Origin: JAOUEA01 sp035550775
Lineage (GTDB): Bacteria > Actinomycetota > UBA4738 > HRBIN12
DNA length: 50,119 bases
Direction of reading: 5' to 3'
Assembly (NCBI GenBank): GCA_035550775.1
Contig: DASZOO010000250.1
Span: forward strand, 1 to 50,119
Below the pieces are notes generated by a model. That model ran no database searches. It was not told the DNA's origin and saw nothing but the letters and a program-made list of their open reading frames with translations. Made by a program: the position numbers and the translations under genes. Below are positions 41,156 through 49,792 of this stretch, piece by piece. Position 1 is the stretch's first letter. Every line of letters starts with the position of its first letter.

Positions 41156-43404
41156 TCGCCGGCGTCGCCACCGTGCTCGTCGCGGCGGCCTCCTCGATCG
41201 CGCTCGGACGCGTGTTCCAGGGCAACGGTCCGACGCTGCGCCTGTTGGTCGCGGGCGTGATCTCCGCCGTGATCGCCACGCTCTTGGAGCGACGGAGCCT
41301 CGTGTTGGCCGCGCTCGCGAGCGCCGTGGGCCTCGCGATCACGATCGGGCTCCTGGTGTTCCCCGAGACGACGTGGTTCGGCCTGCCGACCCTCGAGACG
41401 CTCCGGGTCTCGCTCGAGGGGGCCCGGGTCGTGGGCGAGCAGGCCCGGGTGGAAGTCGCCCCCGCGGCGCCACTGGCCCCCCTGATGCTGGCGGGTCTGT
41501 CCGGCGTGTGGGCGTCGGTGTTCGCCGCCCACTCGCTCGCGTTCAGGGCTGGGAGCCCGCTGTTGGCGCTGCTGCCGCCGGTCGCCCTCGTCGGCTTCGC
41601 CGACTCGGTGCTCGAGGACGTGGTCCGTCCGATCTTCGGCTTGCTGTTCCTGATCGCCGCCACCGCGCTGCTGTTCGCCGACGGCCTCCGGCGCGTGCAG
41701 GGCTGGGGGCCGGTCTGGGTCGGTCCCGGCCGGGCATCCCGTCTCGATGTCGCGGCCGGCCGAGGTGCCAGGCGCGTCGCCGCGGCGGCCGTGATGGTCG
41801 CGGCCGTCGCCCCGATCGTGTTGCCCGGCTTCGGGTCGCGAGGCGTGATCGACTTCTCCACCGTCGACGACGATCGCCTCAGCATCGATCCGCTGGTGTC
41901 GGTGCAGGAGAGCCTGCAGCGCGACGACGAGGTTCCCTACTTCCAGGTCCGGACCGACATCGGACGATACTGGCGCCTGGTCGCCCTACCGAACTTCGAC
42001 GGGCAGGTCTGGAGCCCCGATCCCGAGCCGGCGAGCTTGCCGATCGTGTCGGGAACCCCCCTGGAGACGACGACGCCGCTCGCCCGAGAGGGCGAGACCA
42101 CCCGAGTCACGTTCACGACCACGGGCGAGCTGGCCCTCCCATGGCTCCCGTTGCCCTATCCCGCCACGTCGACCGACGCGCCGCTCGAGGGCATGCGCTG
42201 GGAGCCCGAGAGCGGCTCCGTCGCCATCGACGCCCCGGTGGAGCCGGGGGTGAGCTACGCGGTCACCGCCGACGTGGTCCAGCCCACCCCCGACGAGCTG
42301 CGCGAAGAGCTGCAGACCCCCACGGTCTCGACGCTGCGGTATGCCCAGCCGCCGCCGGACCTGCCGAGGGAGATCCGTGACCTGGCGGCCGAGTGGTCTC
42401 GAGGGGCCCCGACGATCTACGACACGGTCATCGCGATCCAGGACCACCTCACCGACCCGAGCGAGTTCACCTACGACGAGGAGGTGCCCGGCTCCACGAG
42501 CGAGCTCGCGATGGTGGAGTTCCTGCAGCAGACCAAGCGTGGCTTCTGCCAGCAGTTCGCCAGCTCGATGGCCGCGATGCTCCGCTCCCTGGGCATCCCA
42601 GCCAGGCTGGCCGTGGGGTTCACGCCGGGGATCGCGGTCGGATCCTCGGACAGCCTCACCGTCACCAACCACAACGCGCACGTCTGGGTCGAGGTGCTGT
42701 TCCCGTCGTTCGGGTGGATCCCGTTCGAGCCGACCCCGAACCGTCAGAACGTGGTCGCCTACCCCTACCTCGACCCCGATGCCGCCCAGCCCTGCGTGAA
42801 CCCCGACGGCTCCCCGTGCGAGCCGAGCGGCCGCGGGCCACGCGGACCTGCCAACGACCTCAGCAACCCCGCCGGCCTGACCGCCGTCGACCGCGAGCAG
42901 TTCGCCGGCGGGGGTGGCCTGCGCGACATCCGGGGCAGCGGCCTGCTGTTCGGCGCTGCGAACGCGGCTCCCGAGCCCGGACCCCTCACCGCCCGCAACG
43001 CCGCGCTCGCCGGACTCGCCGTCATGCTCGCCGGCCTCGCCCTCGTACCCCCCGCACGCGCCTGGCGCCGACGACGCCGGCTCCGACGGGCCGGGGCCGC
43101 TCCGAGGAACCTGATCCTCGCGACCTACGACGTCTTCAGCGATCGAGCCGCCGAGCTCGGCCATCCGCGGCTGCCCGGCCAGACGCTGGAGGAGTACCGG
43201 CGGGCGGTGGAGCGATCCGGGTCGATCCGCGACGGCGATCTCGCCCGGCTGACGAAGATCACCACCGACGCGGCGTACGCGGCCAGGCAGCTCGGCCGTG
43301 ACGACGTGGACGAGGCCGCTCGGTCCTCCGAGCAGGTCGTGCGAGCGATGCGCCGCCACGCGGGGTGGGCCCAGCGGATCACGGGGCCGTATCGCAAGCG
43401 CTGA
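41113..43404 (+). CDS. TgpA-like transmembrane transglutaminase/protease-like protein
   Basis: 763 residues: about six N-terminal membrane helices (to about residue 240), an extracytoplasmic region with a transglutaminase-like domain, a further membrane helix near 640-660 (AALAGLAVMLAGLALVPPA) and a DUF4129-like cytoplasmic tail (TYDVFSDRAAELGHPRLPGQTLEEYRRAV). The catalytic triad is Cys479 (RGFCQQF), His523 (NAHVWVEV) and Glu539 (PFEPTPN), where many transglutaminases have Asp. I chose the ATG at 41113, preceded by GAAGGA; it overlaps DUF58. The substrate is unknown; cell-wall or surface-protein crosslinking is possible. Confidence 0.92.
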   Translation: MARTQGTSARTQRLIAGVATVLVAAASSIALGRVFQGNGPTLRLLVAGVISAVIATLLERRSLVLAALASAVGLAITIGLLVFPETTWFGLPTLETLRVSLEGARVVGEQARVEVAPAAPLAPLMLAGLSGVWASVFAAHSLAFRAGSPLLALLPPVALVGFADSVLEDVVRPIFGLLFLIAATALLFADGLRRVQGWGPVWVGPGRASRLDVAAGRGARRVAAAAVMVAAVAPIVLPGFGSRGVIDFSTVDDDRLSIDPLVSVQESLQRDDEVPYFQVRTDIGRYWRLVALPNFDGQVWSPDPEPASLPIVSGTPLETTTPLAREGETTRVTFTTTGELALPWLPLPYPATSTDAPLEGMRWEPESGSVAIDAPVEPGVSYAVTADVVQPTPDELREELQTPTVSTLRYAQPPPDLPREIRDLAAEWSRGAPTIYDTVIAIQDHLTDPSEFTYDEEVPGSTSELAMVEFLQQTKRGFCQQFASSMAAMLRSLGIPARLAVGFTPGIAVGSSDSLTVTNHNAHVWVEVLFPSFGWIPFEPTPNRQNVVAYPYLDPDAAQPCVNPDGSPCEPSGRGPRGPANDLSNPAGLTAVDREQFAGGGGLRDIRGSGLLFGAANAAPEPGPLTARNAALAGLAVMLAGLALVPPARAWRRRRRLRRAGAAPRNLILATYDVFSDRAAELGHPRLPGQTLEEYRRAVERSGSIRDGDLARLTKITTDAAYAARQLGRDDVDEAARSSEQVVRAMRRHAGWAQRITGPYRKR

Positions 43405-43412
43405 TCGAGCGT

Positions 43413-43898
43413 CTAGGTCGTACCTGTGACCGTCTGTGCGGCAGCCTCTCTCAAGGCTCGCACGAAGCGCTCGCGATCTTCGCGGAACTGCCGAACGTCG
43501 GTCTCGACGCCGCTGGCGATGTCGTCGATCGCCACGAAGAACGCCATCTGACCTTCACGCAACGCGTCGATCACCTCTCCGTCGCGGCGACAGATCTTGA
43601 AGATGCTCTGCCCGTCGGTGACCAGCTTGACCTCGGACAGGTGCTTGTCCATACCGGCCCGTTCGTTGAGGAACTCCCACGACCGCCGCACCCGCTGCAG
43701 CGACATGCCGCCGTCGAGCAGCGACTTCACGACCCGGAGCGCGACCAGGTCACGGAAGGCGTAGAGGCGCGGCACGCCCGGGCGTCCACCGGTTCCCTGG
43801 ACGGACGGTTGCACCAGCCCGATCTGGTCCCAGTACCTGAGTTGACGGGGCGTGCAGCCGGTGAACTTGCAGGCCTGGTGGGTGGTGAATCCCTCCAT
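43413..43898 (-). CDS. MerR-family regulator resembling Rv1830 (ResR/McdR)
   Basis: 161 residues from the ATG at 43898. The MerR winged helix covers about residues 3-75 (TTHQACKFTGCTPRQLRYWDQIGLVQPS, then RLYAFRDLVALRVVKSLLDGGMSLQRVR). The second half, SEVKLVTDGQSIFKICRRDGEVIDALREGQMAFFVAI, matches what I recall of mycobacterial Rv1830, a regulator of growth and division. No metal-binding cysteine cluster is seen. A TTG at 44039 would add 47 residues. It is convergent with the transglutaminase gene (8 bp gap). A plausible candidate activator of the ftsZ promoter in this window; that is inference. Confidence 0.85.
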   Translation of the reverse strand: MEGFTTHQACKFTGCTPRQLRYWDQIGLVQPSVQGTGGRPGVPRLYAFRDLVALRVVKSLLDGGMSLQRVRRSWEFLNERAGMDKHLSEVKLVTDGQSIFKICRRDGEVIDALREGQMAFFVAIDDIASGVETDVRQFREDRERFVRALREAAAQTVTGTT

Positions 43899-44097
43899 CC
43901 GGTTGCGTGCCCCCTCGGTCTCGAGTTCGTCTTCGTCGGCGTCGGCACGGATCGCCGAGGGACGGTGGATCACCGGCCGACGACTCGCGCCCAGGGGGAA
44001 GGGGTGCTCGTTGTACAACAGCGCCGGGGAAGGCGGCAAGCCTTGAGGTCACGATGGTCGCGGAACCACCCGAACGGGCTAGGCGCCGAGGCAGAGC

Positions 44098-44466
44098 CTA
44101 CTCGTCGTCGGTGGAAGCCGGCGGACGGAACCGGGACGCGAGCCGACCGATGATGCCCGTGAACGACCCGCCGTCGGACTGCATCGCCCGGATCTGATCG
44201 CGGCCGAGCTGTCCGAGGTAGCGGTAGATCAACAGGGCGGACCCGATCATCGTGACGAACCCGACCGCGGCGATCCAGGGACTCACGACGAACAGCAGCA
44301 GGAGCACGCACCCGAGCACGAACGCGATCGCGGCCAAGCGGATGCGGCGGGCGAGATGGGTGTACAGGTCGGTGCGGCCGACCTGCTCGACGAGCTTCGG
44401 ATCGTCCTCGGCCAGCCGCCGCTCGATCTCGTCGAGGATGCGCTGTTCGTGTTCGCTCAGGGGCAT
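44098..44466 (-). CDS. DUF3040 membrane protein
   Basis: 122 residues. The N-terminal motif MPLSEHEQRILDEIERRLAEDDPKL is the DUF3040 signature, typical of actinobacteria; two membrane helices follow (LAAIAFVLGCVLLLLFVVSPWIAAVGFVTMIGSALLIY) and a basic tail. ATG at 44466 has GGAGGAACGG just upstream. In other actinobacteria the gene is often near mraZ or dinB; here it is 94 bp after dinB. Function unknown. Confidence 0.9.
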   Translation of the reverse strand: MPLSEHEQRILDEIERRLAEDDPKLVEQVGRTDLYTHLARRIRLAAIAFVLGCVLLLLFVVSPWIAAVGFVTMIGSALLIYRYLGQLGRDQIRAMQSDGGSFTGIIGRLASRFRPPASTDDE

Positions 44467-44560
44467 CCGTTCCTCCGGCGGGGCTCCTTCGGTTCGTGCG
44501 GGGCTTCCCCCGGTCCCCTCGATTATAGGGAGGCTTCCGGACGTGGGAACCCCAGTTCCT

Positions 44561-45772
44561 TCAACCCGATGGGTCGCGCCGCGCACGATCGAGGAGCGAT
44601 GCGGGCATCGCCGCGCCGCGACCGAAGCGGCGTTCGATGCGATCGACCGCTCGTTCCACGTCGCCCCAACGCTCCCCTCGCAGCAGGGCGAGCTGCTCCG
44701 CGCCCGCGGCCACCAACCCGCTGGCCTGCACGCCGAGCAGGCGGACCCTGCGGCGGGCGCCCGGGAGCCCGCGGTAGAGCTCGGCGACCGTCTGGTAGAG
44801 GTCGGCCCCGACGTCGGTGGCGTCGGTCAGGGTCTTCGAGCGGGTGAGGGTGGTGAACGTGGCGAGCCGCACCTTCATCGTCACCGTGCGTGCCCGGTAG
44901 CCGTCGGCGCGGAGCCTGGAAGCGACCCTCCCGCAGAGCGCGAGCAGCTCGCGGAGCAGCGTCTCGTCGTCGTCCAGGTCGTGGTCGAACGTCTCCTCGT
45001 GCCCGACGGACTTCGGTGCCTCGTAGGGCACGACGTCACGCACGTCGATGCCGCGGGAGAGCCGCGACAGGTGCCGTGCGTGCTGCTCGCCGAGCAGGCG
45101 GGCCAGGATCGGCTCGGGGGTGGCCGCGAGATCGCCGATCGTGCGGACCGCCAGGCGTGAGAGCACCTCGCCGGTCTTCTCTCCCACGCCCCACAATCGC
45201 CCGACGGGCAGCGGGCCGAGGAACGCCAGGACGCTGTCGGCCGGCACCACGAGCATGCCGTTGGGCTTGCAGTGGTCGCTCGCGAGTTTCGCGACGAACT
45301 TCGTCGGCGCCACCCCCACCGAGCAGGTCACGCCGACCTCGCGCTCGACCTCCGCCCGGATCCGCACCGCGATCTCGCGCGGGGAGCCGAACAGCATCGA
45401 CGCGCCACCCACGTCGAGGAACGCCTCGTCGAGCGAGATCGGCTCCACGAGCGGGGTGTGCGCGAGCAGCACCTCGCGGAAGCGGTTCGAGTGCGCTCGG
45501 TACGCCTCGAAGTCGGGGGGCAGGAACACCCCGTCGGGGCAGAGCCTGCGGGCGCGCACGGTCGGCATCGCCGAGCGCACCCCGAACTCGCGAGCCTCGT
45601 ACGACGCCGAGCTCACCACGCCTCGGCCCCCGACGCCGCCCACGATCACCGGCTTCCCGGCGAGCGAGGGATCCTTCAGCACCTCGACCGAGGCGTAGAA
45701 CGCGTCGAGGTCGGCGTGCAGGATCGGCTCGGCCGGGCGTCCGCTCGGGAGTGCCCCAGGGGCATCGTTCAT
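44561..45772 (-). CDS. dinB: DNA polymerase IV (Y family)
   Basis: Error-prone translesion polymerase. 403 residues with an intact active site: LHADLDAFYASVEV (Asp21) and PISLDEAFLDVGG. HhH and little-finger domains follow. EQLALLRGERW near residue 370 resembles the sliding-clamp-binding motif QLxLF. Because the catalytic acids are intact, it is DinB and not the catalytically dead ImuB that usually accompanies DnaE2. ATG at 45772, seven bases after the dnaE2 stop, so the two are very probably co-transcribed. Confidence 0.95.
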   Translation of the reverse strand: MNDAPGALPSGRPAEPILHADLDAFYASVEVLKDPSLAGKPVIVGGVGGRGVVSSASYEAREFGVRSAMPTVRARRLCPDGVFLPPDFEAYRAHSNRFREVLLAHTPLVEPISLDEAFLDVGGASMLFGSPREIAVRIRAEVEREVGVTCSVGVAPTKFVAKLASDHCKPNGMLVVPADSVLAFLGPLPVGRLWGVGEKTGEVLSRLAVRTIGDLAATPEPILARLLGEQHARHLSRLSRGIDVRDVVPYEAPKSVGHEETFDHDLDDDETLLRELLALCGRVASRLRADGYRARTVTMKVRLATFTTLTRSKTLTDATDVGADLYQTVAELYRGLPGARRRVRLLGVQASGLVAAGAEQLALLRGERWGDVERAVDRIERRFGRGAAMPASLLDRARRDPSG

Positions 45773-45779
45773 GCCGTCA

Positions 45780-48700
45780 TCATCCCGCGGAGCCGGGACT
45801 CGCGTGCCAGAGGGTGCGCGGCCCGGTGCCGGGAGCGGGCGCGCTCGCGATCGCCCCTCGGACCGCCTCGCCGCGGAGCGCCTCGCGCAACCTGCCCTCG
45901 CCTCTTGCCCGGTGCAGGTCCGAGAGGTCCCAGACCTCCTCGGCCACCACGCTCACCCCCCCGACCCCGGTGCGGCGGAGCTCGCCGGCGACCGCGAGCG
46001 CATACCCATGGAACACCGTCTTCGCGACCTTCGGCTGCACCGACTCGAACACCGTGACCTCGACCGGCCCGGTGGCATCGTCGAGCGTGAGGAAGATGAT
46101 GCGCTGACCGCTGCGGATCGCCGGGGTCTGCGATGCCACCTTCACCCCGGCGACGACGACGGCCGAGCCCCCTCGTGTGCGGCGAAGGTCCTTCGCCCTC
46201 GTCACGCTCAGGTCGGCGAGCAGCGGCTCGAAGAAGCTCACGATGTGCCGGGTGGCGTCGAGTCCCAGCACCTCGAGCTCGGCTCGCACGACCTCGGCGT
46301 CGGAGTAGTCCCTGAAGCGATGACCCTCGGCGGGATCGGCCCCCGTCGTGAGGGTGAGCTGGTCGCCTTCCCGTTGGGGCTCGGCGGTCATCGCCGCGTA
46401 CAGGTGTCGCCGGCGTGAGGGCTCGAGCGCGTCGAACGCCCCGGCGTGCGCGAGCGCCTCGGTCACCGGCCGGCTCACGGTCGTGCGACGCATGAAGTCG
46501 CCCACGTCGCGGAACGCTCGGTCGGCGCGTGCCGACAGGATCGAGCGGATCTCGGCGTCGCTGATGCCGTGCACGTCCTGGAGACCGAGTCGGACGCCGA
46601 AGGTCGTCGCGCTCGGTCGGTCCGCAGGGTCCGCTCGGTCGGCGTGACTGCCCTCCGGCACCGGCTCCACCACGTACTCCGGTTCGCTCGCGTTCACGTC
46701 CAGCGGCAGGATCGGGATGCCGTGGCGACGCGCGTCGTCGAGGATCGAGCGACGGGGATACATGCCCGGGTCGTGGGTGAGCAGGCCGGCGTACAGGTGC
46801 GCCGGATAGTGGGACTTCAGCCAGGCGCTCTGGTAGGTGGGCACCGCGAACGCCGCCGCGTGTGCCTTGCAGAACCCGAACGAGGCGAACTGCGTCACCG
46901 CGTCCCAGGCTCGTTCGGCCGCGTCGGGGTCGACCCCCCGCGCGGTGGCCCGTTCGAGGAAGTCGGCCCGGAACCCCGGCAGCATCTCCTCGTGATCGAG
47001 GTGGCGCCGGATGTGATCGGCGTAGGTCTCGGAGTAGCCGGCGAGCGCCGCGAGGGCGCGGATCACCTGCTCGTGGAAGACGATCACCCCGTAGGTCTCC
47101 TGCAGCGGTCCACGCAGGCCGGGGTGGATGTAGGTGGGGAGCTCGAAGGCCGAGCGCCGCCGCAGGTACGGCGTGATCATGTCGGACTTCACCGGCCCGG
47201 GCCGGAACAGCGAGATGTCGACGATCAGGTCCTCCCAGCGGTCGGGCTGCAGCTTCTGCAGCAGCTCGCGCTGTCCGGGCGACTCGATCTGGAAGCACCC
47301 CAGCGTGTCGGAGGCGCGGATCGTCTCGAACGTGGCGTGGTCGTCGAGCGCGATGCGGTCGAGATCGACCTTCTCCCCGGTCGTTCGCGCGATCTCGTCG
47401 AGCGCGTGGCGCATCGACGACAGCATGCGCACCCCGAGGATGTCGAGCTTCAGGTAGCCCAGCAGCTCGACGTCGTCCTTGTCGGCCTGGATCATGCGGT
47501 GTCCGTTCGCGCTGCGCTCGAGCGGCACGCGCTCGACGAGGTCGTGGCTCGCGAGCACGATGCCGCACGGGTGCAGCGCGATGTGCCGCGGGAACCCGCC
47601 GATCCTCTCGGCGACGCCGATCAGACGTTCCATCTGCTCGAACCGCAGGTTGATGCCCCGGAGCTCCGGCAGGCGGTCGATCGCCTCGCGCAGGTGGCCG
47701 GCCGAGATGTGGGGGAACGACGTCGCGACTACGCCGACCTCGACCTCGGGCAGACCGAGCGCCTTGCCGACCTCTCGGATCGCCGAGCGCGCGCGATAGG
47801 TGTCGATCATCGCGACGCAGCCAGCGCGCTCGGTGCCGTGGCGGCTGAGGATCATGTCGTAGACGTCCTCGCGCCGGGCCGATTCCACGTCGACGTCGAT
47901 GTCGGGCAGGTCCTTGCGCATCGGGTTCATGAACCGCTCGAACGACAGGTCGTGACGCAGGGCGTCGACGTCGGAGATGCCGGTCAGATAGCACACGAGC
48001 GAGCCTGCCGCGCTGCCCCGGCACGCGGCCCTGATGCCCATCGACTTCACGTCGGCGACGATGTCGGCCACGGTGAGGAAGTACGCCGCGAACCCCATGC
48101 GCCGGATCATCGAGAGCTCGTGGTGCAGCCGGTCGCGCAGGCGCTCGTCGACGTGCATCTCGCGCTCGTACACCCCGCGCCAGCACCGCTCGGCGAGCAC
48201 CGCGTCGGCGCTGCGGCCCTCCGGCGTCGGGAAGTCGGGGAAGTGGACGCGGCCGAGCCCCAGGTCGTAGCGGCACAGGTCGGCGACGGCCAGGGTCGCG
48301 TCGCAGAGGTCCGGCCGCTCCGCGAACAGCGTGCGCATCTCGGCGGCGGGCTTCAGCCAGCCCTCGGCGTTGCGGCGGGTGACGTTCGTCTCGGCGAGCG
48401 GCACGAGGCGCCGCATGCACTCGAGCACGTCGGCCACGGACGCGTCGGCCGGCTCGAGGTAGCGCACGGGGTTCGTCGCGACGGCGCGCACCCCGACACG
48501 CTCGGCGAGCCGCAGCATCCCCCGGACCTCGTCGGTCGAGTCGCGCTCGAGCCGGTGCTCGACGCCGACGAGCAGTCGCTCGCGCCCGAACGCCTCACGG
48601 AACGGGGCGAGCAGGCGGGCGCCCTGGTCGACGCGCCCTGCGACCGCCGCGCGCCCCGGGTGCGACCGGGGCCCCGCGATCGCGACGAGCCCGGCCGCGT

Positions 48701-49103
48701 GCGCGCAGATCTGCGTCGGATCGACCCAGGGGTCGCCGCGGTCGCCCAGCATGTGCGCGTCGGTGATGAGGCGGCAGAGGTTCGCGTAGCCGGTGTCGTC
48801 GGTGGCGAGCAGCACGACGTGGGCGTCTCGTGTTCTTCCCCGCCCACCCGGTGGTGCTGCGGCACGCACCGTGAGCGATGCGCCCAGGATCGGCCGCACA
48901 CCCTCGGCCTCGCACGCCCGCACGAACCGCGCGGCCCCGTAGAGCCCGTCGCGGTCGGTCATGGCCACGGCCGGCGTGCCGCGCGAGCCGGCTGTCGCTC
49001 GGCCGATGGCCGCCGCCCGGGAGGCCAGCTGCTCCGGCGTGAACGCGCCCTCCTTCAGGGAGAAGCACGACCGCACGTCGAGATGCACGAACGATGCCAT
49101 CAT
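45780..49103 (-). CDS. dnaE2: Error-prone DNA polymerase DnaE2
   Basis: C-family polymerase associated with damage tolerance and mutagenesis. About 1107 residues. PHP domain (FVHLDVRSCFSLKEGAFTPEQLASRA, AVAMTDRDGLYGAARFV), CRGSAAGSLVCYLTGI, catalytic PDIDVDVESARR, QEQ-equivalent HEQVIRALAALAGYS, FGFCKAHAAAFAVPTYQSAWLKSHYPAHLYAGLL, and C-terminal OB-fold with VVVAGVKVASQTPAIRSGQRIIFLTLDD. It differs from DnaE1 as DnaE2 proteins do. The start is ATG at 49103 or the next codon at 49100; no ribosome-binding site is evident. Divergent from vapBC with 27 bp between starts; no LexA box seen there. Confidence 0.95.
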   Translation of the reverse strand: MMASFVHLDVRSCFSLKEGAFTPEQLASRAAAIGRATAGSRGTPAVAMTDRDGLYGAARFVRACEAEGVRPILGASLTVRAAAPPGGRGRTRDAHVVLLATDDTGYANLCRLITDAHMLGDRGDPWVDPTQICAHAAGLVAIAGPRSHPGRAAVAGRVDQGARLLAPFREAFGRERLLVGVEHRLERDSTDEVRGMLRLAERVGVRAVATNPVRYLEPADASVADVLECMRRLVPLAETNVTRRNAEGWLKPAAEMRTLFAERPDLCDATLAVADLCRYDLGLGRVHFPDFPTPEGRSADAVLAERCWRGVYEREMHVDERLRDRLHHELSMIRRMGFAAYFLTVADIVADVKSMGIRAACRGSAAGSLVCYLTGISDVDALRHDLSFERFMNPMRKDLPDIDVDVESARREDVYDMILSRHGTERAGCVAMIDTYRARSAIREVGKALGLPEVEVGVVATSFPHISAGHLREAIDRLPELRGINLRFEQMERLIGVAERIGGFPRHIALHPCGIVLASHDLVERVPLERSANGHRMIQADKDDVELLGYLKLDILGVRMLSSMRHALDEIARTTGEKVDLDRIALDDHATFETIRASDTLGCFQIESPGQRELLQKLQPDRWEDLIVDISLFRPGPVKSDMITPYLRRRSAFELPTYIHPGLRGPLQETYGVIVFHEQVIRALAALAGYSETYADHIRRHLDHEEMLPGFRADFLERATARGVDPDAAERAWDAVTQFASFGFCKAHAAAFAVPTYQSAWLKSHYPAHLYAGLLTHDPGMYPRRSILDDARRHGIPILPLDVNASEPEYVVEPVPEGSHADRADPADRPSATTFGVRLGLQDVHGISDAEIRSILSARADRAFRDVGDFMRRTTVSRPVTEALAHAGAFDALEPSRRRHLYAAMTAEPQREGDQLTLTTGADPAEGHRFRDYSDAEVVRAELEVLGLDATRHIVSFFEPLLADLSVTRAKDLRRTRGGSAVVVAGVKVASQTPAIRSGQRIIFLTLDDATGPVEVTVFESVQPKVAKTVFHGYALAVAGELRRTGVGGVSVVAEEVWDLSDLHRARGEGRLREALRGEAVRGAIASAPAPGTGPRTLWHASPGSAG

Positions 49104-49132
49104 GATGTGATGAAGTGATATCGTGATGGCAT
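49094..49132. promoter_or_regulatory. Shared dnaE2/vapBC operator region
   Basis: Three direct repeats of GTGAT at 49107, 49115 and 49123 are exactly 8 bp apart. A 9-bp inverted repeat, ATGCCATCA (49094-49102) and TGATGGCAT (49124-49132), brackets them and includes both start codons. This AT-richer block fills the entire 27-bp gap between the divergent starts. Ribbon-helix-helix antitoxins bind short, closely spaced repeats, so this is the likely VapB autoregulatory operator, and VapB could also affect dnaE2-dinB. Confidence 0.55.
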
Positions 49133-49394
49133 GATGATCCGAACACAGATCCAGCTCACCAAGGAACAAGCCGAGAAGGCGAAGCGCCTCGCGGCCGAGC
49201 GCGGGGTCTCGATGGCCGAGGTGATCCGCGAGCTGATCGACCATGCGCCAGAACAAGAGGATCGGGCTGCGCGGTTCGCCCGAGCCCTCGCAGCAGCGGG
49301 GCTCGGACGCGACGTCGAGGGGAAGACCGATGTCAGCGTGAACCACGACAAGTACCTGGCTGACATCTACGAAGAGGACCTTCGGAAGAGGTGA
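49131..49394 (+). CDS. vapB: VapB-type antitoxin (ribbon-helix-helix)
   Basis: 87 residues. A ribbon-helix-helix DNA-binding domain (MIRTQIQLTKEQAEKAKRLAAERGVSMAEVIRELIDHA; strand then two helices) and a C-terminal acidic/basic segment (DVSVNHDKYLADIYEEDLRKR) that would cover the toxin. Start at ATG 49131 or the adjacent ATG 49134; no ribosome-binding site, so a leaderless or short-leader message is possible. It overlaps vapC by four bases (GTGA). Confidence 0.88.
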   Translation: MMIRTQIQLTKEQAEKAKRLAAERGVSMAEVIRELIDHAPEQEDRAARFARALAAAGLGRDVEGKTDVSVNHDKYLADIYEEDLRKR

Positions 49395-49792
49395 CGACGT
49401 TCGTCGATACGTCGGCGTTCTTCGCCTTCCTCGACGGCGATGATCCTGCCAACGACCGAGCATCCCGCTGGCTCGATGGGGTCGCGACCCGCCGGGACGA
49501 ACGCCTGCTCACCCATAGTTACGTCGTGACGGAGTCCATCGCGCTGATCCACCGACGGCTGGGCACCGACCTGGTTCGCACGTTCATCGACGATGTGCTT
49601 CCGGTCTGTGAGGTCCGGTTCGTCGACGCGGACCTGCACGACAAGGCGATCACCGCGTTCCTCGCCGGTCTGGGTCGAAGGGTCTCCTTCGTCGATCGCG
49701 CGAGCTTCGAGCTGATGCGCGAGGAACGGATCGACCGGGCGTTCGCGTTCGACCCCGACTTCGGTCGGGAAGGCTTCGAGACCGTGCCCTAG
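49391..49792 (+). CDS. vapC: VapC-type PIN-domain toxin
   Basis: 133-residue PIN-domain ribonuclease. The four acidic active-site positions are visible: Asp in FVDTSAFFAFLD, Glu in VVTESIALI, Asp in FVDRASFELM and the C-terminal AFDPDF. VapC toxins cleave specific RNAs (tRNA or rRNA). GTG at 49391 overlaps vapB. Its stop codon is within CTAG and faces the stop of the convergent membrane gene. Confidence 0.9.
   Translation: MTTFVDTSAFFAFLDGDDPANDRASRWLDGVATRRDERLLTHSYVVTESIALIHRRLGTDLVRTFIDDVLPVCEVRFVDADLHDKAITAFLAGLGRRVSFVDRASFELMREERIDRAFAFDPDFGREGFETVP

Noticed and set aside
45769..48420. An 883-codon minus-strand frame inside dnaE2
   Set aside because: Low-complexity Arg/Ala/Pro-rich frame shift of dnaE2; the DnaE2 frame has all polymerase motifs without interruption.
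49094..49140. A LexA box for dnaE2
   Set aside because: I looked for GAAC-N4-GTTC in the control region and found none; the only convincing box I noticed is at mraZ.
49131..49792. vapBC as evidence of a mobile island
   Set aside because: No integrase, transposase, tRNA or direct-repeat boundary is seen, and base composition of the genes is not clearly different apart from the small operator region.
49789..49792. CTAG at the end of vapC as a bidirectional terminator
   Set aside because: It is simply the overlap of two TAG stops on opposite strands; no hairpin or T-run is associated.
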